NCBI GenBank assembly: GCA_005889025.1
Contig: VBCZ01000038.1
Coordinates: 12,689 to 25,989, forward strand
Direction of reading: 5' to 3'
Length of the DNA: 13,301 bases
Source: Betaproteobacteria bacterium
GTDB taxonomy: Bacteria > Pseudomonadota > Gammaproteobacteria > Burkholderiales > Casimicrobiaceae
The notes beneath the pieces were generated by a model. That model worked only from the letters and a program-made list of their open reading frames with translations, ran no database searches and was not told the origin of the DNA. A program made the position numbers and the translations under genes. This document shows, in pieces, positions 7,296 through 13,301 of the stretch; the first letter of the stretch is position 1, and the number at the start of each line of letters is the position of its first letter.

Positions 7296-8231
7296 GTGAA
7301 TTGCCAAGCGCTTGTCATACGCCCTTCGTCGCTGCGGGATATCGTGCATGCGCTGCCGATCGTGCACGACCTCAAGCGGCATCGCCCCGGTATCGAGATC
7401 GATTGGGTGGCCGAGGAGCAGTTCACTTCGCTGGTCGCGCTCAATCGCGGCGTGCGCCGCGTTATTCCTCTCGCTTTGCGCCGCTGGCGTCAAAGCCTGC
7501 TCGTTCGCAATACGTGGCGCGAGTTCGTTGCCTTTCGCCGTGAGCTCAAGCTCGTGCCGTACGATGTCGTCATCGACCTGCAGGAACAGCTCAAAGGCGC
7601 GCTCGTCGCGTGGCTGGCGCAAGGGCCGGTGCATGGACCCGACAGGGCGAGCATACGAGAACCGGTTGCCACCGTCGTGTATCGCCACACTCACCGCATC
7701 GACACCCGGCAGCATCTGATCGATCGTTGCCGCCACCTTGCACCGCATCCCGAGCCGTCACCGCAAAAGTCGCGGTTTGCGGTATGTCTGCACGCGACCA
7801 GCCGCACCGACAAGCTGTGGCCGGAATCGCATTGGCGTGCGCTGATGGGCGAGCTCGCTCGGGCCGGGATGCGCGTGCTGCTGGTCTCGGGGAACGACGA
7901 GGAAGAGAAGCGGAGCGTTCGCCTCGCGGAAGGCAACCCCGCCGCAACCGTTCTTGCACGCCGCGAGTTGCCGGCACTCGCCGCGCTTCTTGCCCGTGCC
8001 GATCTGGTCTGCGGCGTCGACACGGGGCTTACGCATCTTGCCGCGGCCCTCGGGACGCCGACGATAGCCATCTTTATCGCAACCGATCCGCGTCTCGCGG
8101 GCGTCGAACGCGCCAGCAAACGCGCACGGGACGTTGGAGGCATCGGCACCGTGCCGACGCCCGACGAAATCTCGCTCATTGCAAACGACCTCTCGGGCGG
8201 TGCGCGCAACAACCGCGATCCTGCGCGATGA
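7296..8231 (+). CDS. waaC: LPS heptosyltransferase I (WaaC), divergent at conserved glycines
   Basis: A GT9-family enzyme that transfers L-glycero-D-manno-heptose from ADP-heptose to Kdo2-lipid A on the cytoplasmic face of the inner membrane. The 311-residue protein has typical length. Landmarks are RPSSLRDIVHALP at residues 9-21, WVAEEQF at 37-43, RVIPLALRRWR at 55-65, HATSRTDKLWPESHW at 166-180 and CGVDTGLTHLAAALGTP at 239-255. Residues matching those implicated in E. coli WaaC catalysis or binding are kept: Asp15, Lys173 and Asp242. Four normally conserved glycines are replaced: Arg14 (SSLGD in relatives), Glu97 (DxQGLxKSA), Ile261 and Arg266 (the G-x-T-D-P-G loop). The GTG at 7296 places the family N-terminus correctly; longer in-frame starts overlap the opposite gene. 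It is followed after 45 bases by waaA, probably one transcript. Confidence 0.88.
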   Translation: MNCQALVIRPSSLRDIVHALPIVHDLKRHRPGIEIDWVAEEQFTSLVALNRGVRRVIPLALRRWRQSLLVRNTWREFVAFRRELKLVPYDVVIDLQEQLKGALVAWLAQGPVHGPDRASIREPVATVVYRHTHRIDTRQHLIDRCRHLAPHPEPSPQKSRFAVCLHATSRTDKLWPESHWRALMGELARAGMRVLLVSGNDEEEKRSVRLAEGNPAATVLARRELPALAALLARADLVCGVDTGLTHLAAALGTPTIAIFIATDPRLAGVERASKRARDVGGIGTVPTPDEISLIANDLSGGARNNRDPAR

Positions 8232-8276
8232 CATCCGCTTGCCGGCTCTACCATCCGACGGGCTGCGTCTGAAATC

Positions 8277-9575
8277 ATGGAAGCCGCACGCGTCCTCTAC
8301 AACGTGCTGGGATACGCTGCGCTACCGTTCCTGCCAGCCAGACTTTGGCTGCGCGGACGACGCGAACCGGGATATCGCAGCGGGATCGGTGAGCGTTTCG
8401 GGCGCTATAAGGCGTCCCCGGTCGGTGCGCCGCTCGTCTGGCTGCACGCCGTTTCGGTCGGAGAAACGCGCGCGGCGCTGCCGCTGGTGCAGCGCTTGAG
8501 CGCGAGCTACCCCGCGGCGACGATCCTGCTTACACACATGACGGCGACCGGACGCGACACGGGCCGCGCCTTGTTTGGCGAGCGCGTCATCCAGGCGTGG
8601 CTTCCGTATGATCTGCCCTTCGCCGTCGACGGGTTTCTGTCGCACTTCCGCCCGGCTGTCGGTTTTCTCCTCGAAACCGAGCTCTGGCCAAACCTCATCG
8701 CAAAAGCGCACGACGCGGGAATTCCGTTGTTTTTGATCAACGCACGCTTGTCGGAGCCATCGGCGAGGGCGTACGCAAGATTCCCGGCGCTTGCACGACC
8801 GATGCTCCGGCGACTGGCGGGGACCGCCGCGCAGTCAGCCGCGGATGCGGAGCGGCTCGCATCACTGGGAGCGGCGCAACCGGTCGTCACGGGCAATCTG
8901 AAGTTCGACGTGCGCGTGCCGGAAGCCGCGCTATCGCTTGCAAGCGAATTCAAGCATCGCTTCGGATCGCGTCCGCTGTGGGTAGCGGCGAGCACACGCG
9001 AGGGTGAGGAAGCGTTGATCGTCGACGCGCTCGCGCGATTGTCGATGCCGAAGCACAGCCTGCTGGTCATCGTGCCGCGGCATCCTCAGCGCTTCGAGGC
9101 AGTGGCCGATTTGCTGCGCGCGCGGGGCATACCCTTCGCCCGCCGCACCGAGAACAGACCGGTCACCGCCGACATCCGCGTGGTTCTTGGCGATTCGATG
9201 GGGGAAATGCTTGCGTACTATGCAGCGTCCGACGTGGCCTTTGTCGGCGGCAGCCTGCTTCCTCTGGGCGGCCAGAACATGATCGAGCCGCTCGCGGTCG
9301 GGACGCCGGTGGTGATCGGACCGCACACCTTCAACTTCAGCGACGCAGCTCAAGGCGCGGTTTCCGCGGGCGCCGCGCGCCGCGTCGGCGATGCAGACGA
9401 ACTGCTGGCCGAGGTGGCTCGCCTGCTCTCGAATCCGCTCGAGCTCGCGACCATGCGGGATCGCGCACGCAGCTTTCACGCAGCACATCGCGGCGCGGCC
9501 GATCGTCTGTGGCGCTGGCTCCTGCCGCGGCTCGCGACGACCCTCGGCGCGCCTATACTTCCAGATCGCGGTTGA
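8277..9575 (+). CDS. waaA: 3-deoxy-D-manno-octulosonic acid (Kdo) transferase (WaaA/KdtA)
   Basis: Transfers Kdo from CMP-Kdo to the lipid IVA precursor at the inner-membrane face, the first committed step of LPS core assembly. The protein is 432 residues, normal for the family. It has a hydrophobic N-terminal anchor (about residues 6-25), WLHAVSVGETRAALP with Glu63 at the catalytic-base position, LLTHMTATGRDTG, LLETELWPNLI, the linker GNLKFD between the two GT-B halves, a phosphate-binding stretch VIVPRHPQRF, LGDSMGEMLAYYAASDVAFVGGSL, and the CMP-Kdo site LGGQNMIEPLAVGTPVVIGPHTFNF. The ATG at 8277 gives the conserved start; its ribosome site is weak. Its last 23 bases overlap the 3' end of tolC on the other strand. 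Whether it adds one or two Kdo units cannot be judged from sequence. Confidence 0.97.
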   Translation: MEAARVLYNVLGYAALPFLPARLWLRGRREPGYRSGIGERFGRYKASPVGAPLVWLHAVSVGETRAALPLVQRLSASYPAATILLTHMTATGRDTGRALFGERVIQAWLPYDLPFAVDGFLSHFRPAVGFLLETELWPNLIAKAHDAGIPLFLINARLSEPSARAYARFPALARPMLRRLAGTAAQSAADAERLASLGAAQPVVTGNLKFDVRVPEAALSLASEFKHRFGSRPLWVAASTREGEEALIVDALARLSMPKHSLLVIVPRHPQRFEAVADLLRARGIPFARRTENRPVTADIRVVLGDSMGEMLAYYAASDVAFVGGSLLPLGGQNMIEPLAVGTPVVIGPHTFNFSDAAQGAVSAGAARRVGDADELLAEVARLLSNPLELATMRDRARSFHAAHRGAADRLWRWLLPRLATTLGAPILPDRG

Positions 9576-10950
9576 TCTTCTCGACGTCTGCGTCGGAAAG
9601 CGTGCCGATCGCCTGCTTGAGTTTCAGGGTGTTGATGAGATAGATGTAATACGACTGCGCCAGGTTGAACCGCGTCTGGAAAACCTGCTGCTGCTGGTTG
9701 AGCACGTCGAGGTTGGTACGCACGCCGACTTCGAGGCCGAGCTTGTTGGAGTCGTAGGAAACCTGCGCCGACGCGAGCGCCTGCTCGAAAGCCTTGATCT
9801 GCGCCACGCCACTGGCAACGCCGGAAAACGAGGTCTGCGCAGCCAATTGCGCGGTGCGCCGCGCGAACTCGAGGTCCTGCCGCGCCTTTTCCTGGTTGGC
9901 GACCGCCTGACGCACCTTCGAGCTTACAAACCCGCCCTGATAGATCGGCACGTTGAGCTGCAGACCGATTTGCGCGAGGCGCGAGTCGCTCGCGAAATTC
10001 GCCGATAGCGCGGTCGACGCCGCGGCGCCCGCGTAGCCCTGATTGAAGCTTGCCACCAGGTCCAGCGTCGGATAGTGCCCGGCGCGCTGCCGATCGACCT
10101 CGAGCGCGGCAATGTCGTAATTGGCCTGCGCGATCCGCACCTGGAAATTTTCGCTGATCGCCTTTTCGATCCAAGGCTCCAGCGCGTTCGGCATGGGCGG
10201 CTCGGGCTCGTACTTGCGCGTAAAGGGCTTGAGCTCGCGAGGAAGCCGGCCGATGATCGCGCGCAACGCGGCGATCTTGTTGTCGAGATCGTTCTGGGCG
10301 GAGATCTCCTGCGCGACGATCTGATCGTACTTCGCCTGGGCGTCGTTGGTATCGGTGATCGTTGCCGTGCCGACCTCGAAGTTTCGCTTGGCTTGGGCGA
10401 GGTTCTCGCTCACCGCCGCCTTCTGGCTCTCGGTCAGCTCGATGTTGAAGCTCGCAAGCAGGACATCGAAGTACGCCTGCGCGACGCGCACGATCAGATC
10501 CTGCTGCGACGATGCAAGCACATAGTCGCCCTGGCCGATCTGGCTTCGCGCCTGGTCGAGCGCGATCCAATTCTGCGGACGGTACAGCGGCTGGCTCGCA
10601 TTGACTGTGTACGCATACTGCGGAAACCGCTGGTGGATCGAAATCGTCGGGTCGCTGCGTATCGTCGTGTTGTAATCGACCCCGGTCGCGCTTCCAACGA
10701 GGTTGACCGCGGGCAGAAGCCCGGCCTGCGCCTGCGGCACGGCCTCCTGATTCGCGAGCCACGCCGCGCGCGCCGAGGCGAGAACGGGATCGTTTGCCGT
10801 CGCCGCTCGATAGATCTGCAGCAAGTCCTCGGCGCGAGCGACGTCGACCGCGAAGGTTGTCAGACAGGCGATCGCGAGCAGGCGAGCGAATCTCGCCCAG
10901 AGCGGGTTAAAGAACGCCTGAGGGTTGGCGGGCAAACCCGCCGGTCGCAT
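9553..10950 (-). CDS. tolC: TolC-family outer-membrane efflux channel
   Basis: Outer-membrane channel-tunnel through which an RND pump exports substrates; expected to be a trimer. From the ATG at 10950 the protein is 465 residues. Residues 17-40 (LWARFARLLAIAC...VARA) form a signal peptide with likely cleavage after VARA, leaving the mature start EDLLQIYRAATANDPVL, which is the classic TolC N-terminus. Two outer-membrane efflux-protein repeats follow, with family landmarks such as QPLYRPQNWIALDQA, VAQAYFDVLLA, NFEVGTATITDTNDAQA and, in the second half, LNVPIYQGGFVSSKVRQA, SNKLGLEVGVRTNLDVLNQQQ and LAQSYYIYLINTLKLKQAIGTL. The start is uncertain: no ribosome site is evident, an in-frame TTG lies at codon 6, and the frame is continuous with the upstream methyltransferase. 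It may therefore be made as part of a fusion or by coupled re-initiation. The 3' end overlaps waaA antisense. Confidence 0.93.
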   Translation of the reverse strand: MRPAGLPANPQAFFNPLWARFARLLAIACLTTFAVDVARAEDLLQIYRAATANDPVLASARAAWLANQEAVPQAQAGLLPAVNLVGSATGVDYNTTIRSDPTISIHQRFPQYAYTVNASQPLYRPQNWIALDQARSQIGQGDYVLASSQQDLIVRVAQAYFDVLLASFNIELTESQKAAVSENLAQAKRNFEVGTATITDTNDAQAKYDQIVAQEISAQNDLDNKIAALRAIIGRLPRELKPFTRKYEPEPPMPNALEPWIEKAISENFQVRIAQANYDIAALEVDRQRAGHYPTLDLVASFNQGYAGAAASTALSANFASDSRLAQIGLQLNVPIYQGGFVSSKVRQAVANQEKARQDLEFARRTAQLAAQTSFSGVASGVAQIKAFEQALASAQVSYDSNKLGLEVGVRTNLDVLNQQQQVFQTRFNLAQSYYIYLINTLKLKQAIGTLSDADVEKINRDLEV

Positions 10951-10977
10951 CGCCGCGCCCGGGCCGCGCCGCGGCCC
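10927..10977. repeat. Two adjacent GC-rich hairpins at the pcm-tolC junction
   Basis: Two perfect inverted repeats lie 18 bases apart: GGCGGG-CAAA-CCCGCC at 10927-10942, and GGGCCGC-GCC-GCGGCCC at 10961-10977. Neither is followed by a T-run, so they are not standard intrinsic terminators. They fall exactly where the methyltransferase similarity ends and the TolC start codon lies. Such tracts are prone to replication slippage and to sequencing or assembly indels. Confidence 0.65.
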
Positions 10978-11550
10978 CGCTCCAGGCGCGCTCCAGCGGA
11001 TGAGCCGCGCGGTCATTGCCGGCGCATCACCAACGACGGCAAACAGCCTGCCGCCCGGCTTGAGCTGGCTCAGCCATTCATCGGGAAGCACGGGGGTCGA
11101 ACCGGTCAGCACGATTGCGTCGTAGGTGTCCTTGCCCCAGCCGCGCGCGCCGTCGCCCACCTCGATGCGAACATTGCTCAAGCCCGCGCGATCGAGCTTC
11201 GCCCTTGCCTCGGTCGCCAGTACGGGTATGCGCTCGATGCTGGTCACGTCGGCGCACGAATTGGCGAGCAGCGCGGTGAAGTATCCGCTCCCGGTCCCGA
11301 TCTCCAGCGCCGATTCATTGCCTTCGAGCTCGAGCTCCTGCAGCACACGGGCCTCCAGCTTGGGGGTCCACATCCGCTCGCCTTCTACCAGGGGAATTTC
11401 CAGGTCGGCGAAGGCCAGCGTACGGTAAGCGGGTGGCACGAAGTCCTCGCGCCGAATCGCGAACAGCAGATCGAGCACGTCTTGATCCAGCACCTCCCAA
11501 GTGCGGATCTGCTGCTCGACCATGTTGAAGCGCGCCTGCTCGAAATCCAT
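10951..11550 (-). CDS. Protein-L-isoaspartate O-methyltransferase-like protein, in frame with tolC (no stop of its own)
   Basis: A class I SAM-dependent methyltransferase of the PCMT family, which in characterised members methylates L-isoaspartyl residues in damaged proteins. The ATG at 11550 begins MDFEQARFNMVEQQI, a start typical of the tolC-linked PCMT group of betaproteobacteria. SAM motif I is LEIGTGSGY at residues 82-90, followed by GDGARGW at 132-138 and LKPGGRLFAVVGDAPAMTARL at 163-183. Similarity stops at about residue 185; the usual C-terminal strand region (FET...PQ...RF type) is missing. A glycine/arginine/proline-rich linker follows and leads straight into TolC without a stop. 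The end given is therefore the TolC ATG boundary, not a terminator codon. The SQP substrate motif of classical PCMTs is also absent (WTP instead), so isoaspartate repair activity is uncertain. The gene lies between the RND permease and tolC. Confidence 0.82.
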
Positions 11551-11608
11551 GGATGCTTGAAATGGATAGGCCGATGGCACCGCGCTGCCAGCTAAAGCGC
11601 CAACCAAA

Positions 11609-11664
11609 ATCGCGGTCAGATTATGATGCCGCGTTGCATTATCGCACGTCAATCGCCGTGGGCC
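11609..11664 (-). promoter_or_regulatory. Weak candidate promoter upstream of the methyltransferase gene
   Basis: On the minus strand a TTGACG hexamer overlaps the RND permease stop codon, and a CATAAT hexamer follows 21 bases later, in the 98-base gap before the methyltransferase ATG. Both hexamers match sigma-70 consensus well, but the spacer is four bases longer than ideal. A GATAAT lies between them without a good -35. The genes may equally be expressed only from the pump promoter. Confidence 0.25.
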
Positions 11665-13301
11665 GGCGCACCGGCACGCGCGCTGGCCGCGGCATGTCTT
11701 GATCGCCGTGCCTTGCGCCATTCGGTCAGGCGATCGAGGTAGGTGTAGATGACCGGCACGACGACGAGCGTGAGCAGCGTCGAGGTGATGACACCACCGA
11801 TGATCGCGCGGCCCATCGGCGCCTGCGTCTCGCCGCTCTCGCCCAAGCCCAGCGCCAGCGGCAACATGCCGAAGATCATCGCCGCGGTCGTCATCAGGAT
11901 GGGCCGCAGGCGCACCTGTCCCGCGGTCAGCAGCGCGTCGTGCAGCGCCGCTCCACCCCGTCGCGAACGGTTGGCGAAATCGACGAGCAGAATCGCGTTC
12001 TTGGTCACCAAGCCCATCAGCATCACGAAGCCGATCATCGAGAAGATGTTGAGCGTGGTCCCGGTGAGCAGCAGCGCGAGGAGCACGCCGATCAGCGTGA
12101 ACGGCAGTGAGGCCATGATCGCGATGGGCTGGGTAAAGCTCGCGAACTGCGAAGCGAGCACGAGGTAGATGAAGATGACCGCGAGCCCGAGTGCAGCCGT
12201 GAGCGCGGCTACCGATTCCGCGGAGTCTTGCTGCTGCCCCGCGATGGCGAAGCGGTAGCCCGGCGGCAGCTGCGTCGAGTCGACGATCTTCTTGACGTCG
12301 TCACCGACGTTCCCCGAGGGGCGACCTTCCGCGTTCGCGTAGAGCGCGACCCGGCGTTGGAGGTCCTGCCGCTTGATGATCTGCGGGCTCGTCGTCTCGA
12401 CGATCTCCGCCACCTGGCGCAGCGGCACCATGCGCAGCTCTCCATCGGGGCCGCGCTTGTTGGTCGAGATGTACAGATTGCCGAGATCCGAGGCGAGTCT
12501 GCGGCCTTCCCTGGGCAGCTGCACGTTGACCTCGTAATTCTGCCCGTCGGGTCCGAGCCAGTAGCTGACGGTCTCGCCCGCCAGCAGCGGGCGCACCGTG
12601 GCGCCAACCTGCTGCACCGAGATGCCCAAATCCGCTGCGGCATCATTGTTGAGACGGATCGATAGCGCCGGATTAAGGGCCTTCTCCGAGATTTCCATGT
12701 CGGCGATGCCGGGAACCTTGGCGACCTTCTCGGCGAATTCGTTGATGAACTGCTTCAGCGTATCGGGATCAGGGCCCAGCAGGTTGACCCAGATCGGCCG
12801 ATCGTAGCCCAGAGCCAGCTCGATGCCGGGAATCGGCCGCAGCGCTTGCCGGATGGCGCGCTCGAGATCCTTCTGTGAGCGGGCGCGAGTGCCGCGGTCG
12901 GTCAGCCTCAGGTTGACGCGGGCGTAGTTGCGGCCGTCCCAGCTGCCCACCGTCGTCATCGCGAGCACGATCTCGGGGAATTGCTTGAGCACCGCTTCGA
13001 CCTCGCGCACCTTGCCGTCGGTGGACTCGAGGCTCGTGCCGACGGGTGTGTTCAGCCGCAGCGAAATGAAGCTCTCGTCGACCTGCGGCGAGAACTCCTT
13101 TCCGATGAGCGGAAGCAGCGCGAAGCTGCCGAAAAAGATCAGAAGCGCGGTCCAGAGCACGATGCCGCGATTGCTTATCGTTGCCCAGCGCGGCTTGAGC
13201 GCGCTCCGCCTTCGCGTCCGCAGCGCGGCCCATACGCCGATTACCGGAACGTAGAGCCGATGCTTGACGTCCGAGATCGCCCATTCCAGCAGGCGCCCAT
13301 A
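11649..13301 (-). CDS. RND (HAE1-family) efflux pump permease, C-terminal half (5' end beyond window)
   Basis: Inner-membrane proton-driven exporter of the AcrB/MexB type. Only the last 550 residues are present, because the frame is open to the right edge; this is roughly half of a family of about 1,030-1,050 residues. In window numbering there is a cytoplasmic stretch (1-45), one transmembrane helix (about 47-65), the second large periplasmic porter/docking region (66-360) containing IGKEFSPQVDESFI, and TVGSWDGRNYARVNLRL. The last five helices run from about 362 on. Lys434 in GLVTKNAILLVDFA matches the TM10 lysine of AcrB's proton relay (K940). RLRPILMTTAAMIFGMLPLALGLG and GGVITSTLLTLVVVPVIYTYL close the fold, followed by a short basic tail. 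The stop is 98 bases before the methyltransferase. A periplasmic adaptor gene is expected upstream, to the right of the window. Substrate unknown. Confidence 0.95.
   Translation of the reverse strand, partial: YGRLLEWAISDVKHRLYVPVIGVWAALRTRRRSALKPRWATISNRGIVLWTALLIFFGSFALLPLIGKEFSPQVDESFISLRLNTPVGTSLESTDGKVREVEAVLKQFPEIVLAMTTVGSWDGRNYARVNLRLTDRGTRARSQKDLERAIRQALRPIPGIELALGYDRPIWVNLLGPDPDTLKQFINEFAEKVAKVPGIADMEISEKALNPALSIRLNNDAAADLGISVQQVGATVRPLLAGETVSYWLGPDGQNYEVNVQLPREGRRLASDLGNLYISTNKRGPDGELRMVPLRQVAEIVETTSPQIIKRQDLQRRVALYANAEGRPSGNVGDDVKKIVDSTQLPPGYRFAIAGQQQDSAESVAALTAALGLAVIFIYLVLASQFASFTQPIAIMASLPFTLIGVLLALLLTGTTLNIFSMIGFVMLMGLVTKNAILLVDFANRSRRGGAALHDALLTAGQVRLRPILMTTAAMIFGMLPLALGLGESGETQAPMGRAIIGGVITSTLLTLVVVPVIYTYLDRLTEWRKARRSRHAAASARAGAPAHGD

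Noticed and set aside
10927..10977. Intrinsic terminator between the methyltransferase and tolC
   Set aside because: Both hairpins lack a following T-run on either strand and lie within the continuous reading frame.
10075..11595. Plus-strand open frame of 506 codons antisense to the methyltransferase and tolC
   Set aside because: It is arginine- and leucine-rich with no recognisable motif and lies opposite two clear genes; long antisense frames are expected in high-GC DNA.
1..13301. tRNA, rRNA, CRISPR, insertion sequence, phage or defence-system content
   Set aside because: Reading through both strands I saw no transposase, integrase, repeat-spacer pattern, tRNA-like cloverleaf or defence-gene motif; the genes are ordinary envelope functions.

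Overview
The window is high-GC chromosomal DNA from a Gram-negative bacterium, most likely a betaproteobacterium. The evidence for this is: Kdo transferase and heptosyltransferase I genes, so a lipopolysaccharide (LPS) outer membrane; a waaC-waaA pair converging on a tolC/pcm/RND efflux block; and a secreted protease ending in a DUF5648 domain, common in Burkholderiales-type genomes. Species cannot be named from the sequence. Coding density is very high: no gene-free stretch exceeds about 120 bases. I saw no tRNA, rRNA, CRISPR array or insertion sequence.

Region 1 (1-1825, minus) is a partial secreted trypsin-like serine protease with a lysyl-endopeptidase-like N-terminal region and a C-terminal DUF5648 module; its 3' end lies beyond the left edge. 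Region 2 (1942-7202, minus) reads, in transcription order: a WaaE/KdtX-like family 2 glycosyltransferase, a UDP-glucuronate 4-epimerase-like enzyme, then rfbB-rfbA-rfbC-rfbD. The last four make dTDP-L-rhamnose from glucose-1-phosphate and dTTP. Tight spacing and GTGA start/stop overlaps point to one operon. Region 3 (7296-9575, plus) is waaC and waaA, which add the first heptose and the Kdo residues of the LPS inner core. It diverges from region 2 across a 93-base gap. Regions 2 and 3 together form an LPS/surface-polysaccharide locus.

Region 4 (9553-13301, minus) is an efflux block: the C-terminal half of an RND pump permease (5' end off the right edge), then a protein-L-isoaspartate methyltransferase-like gene, then a TolC-type outer-membrane channel. 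The pump and channel would form a tripartite exporter with a periplasmic adaptor presumably encoded further right. The tolC and waaA 3' ends overlap by 23 bases on opposite strands.

The most unusual feature is that the methyltransferase and TolC are read in one uninterrupted frame, with no stop codon between them. The usual methyltransferase C-terminus is replaced by a GC-rich linker carrying two hairpins, followed by the TolC signal peptide. This is either a real fusion or one base lost or gained in a GC-rich tract; an out-of-frame TAA lies where the methyltransferase would normally end. Secondary points are a WaaC with four conserved glycines replaced, a methyltransferase lacking the usual SQP substrate motif, and a possible 24-codon frame bridging rfbB and rfbA.
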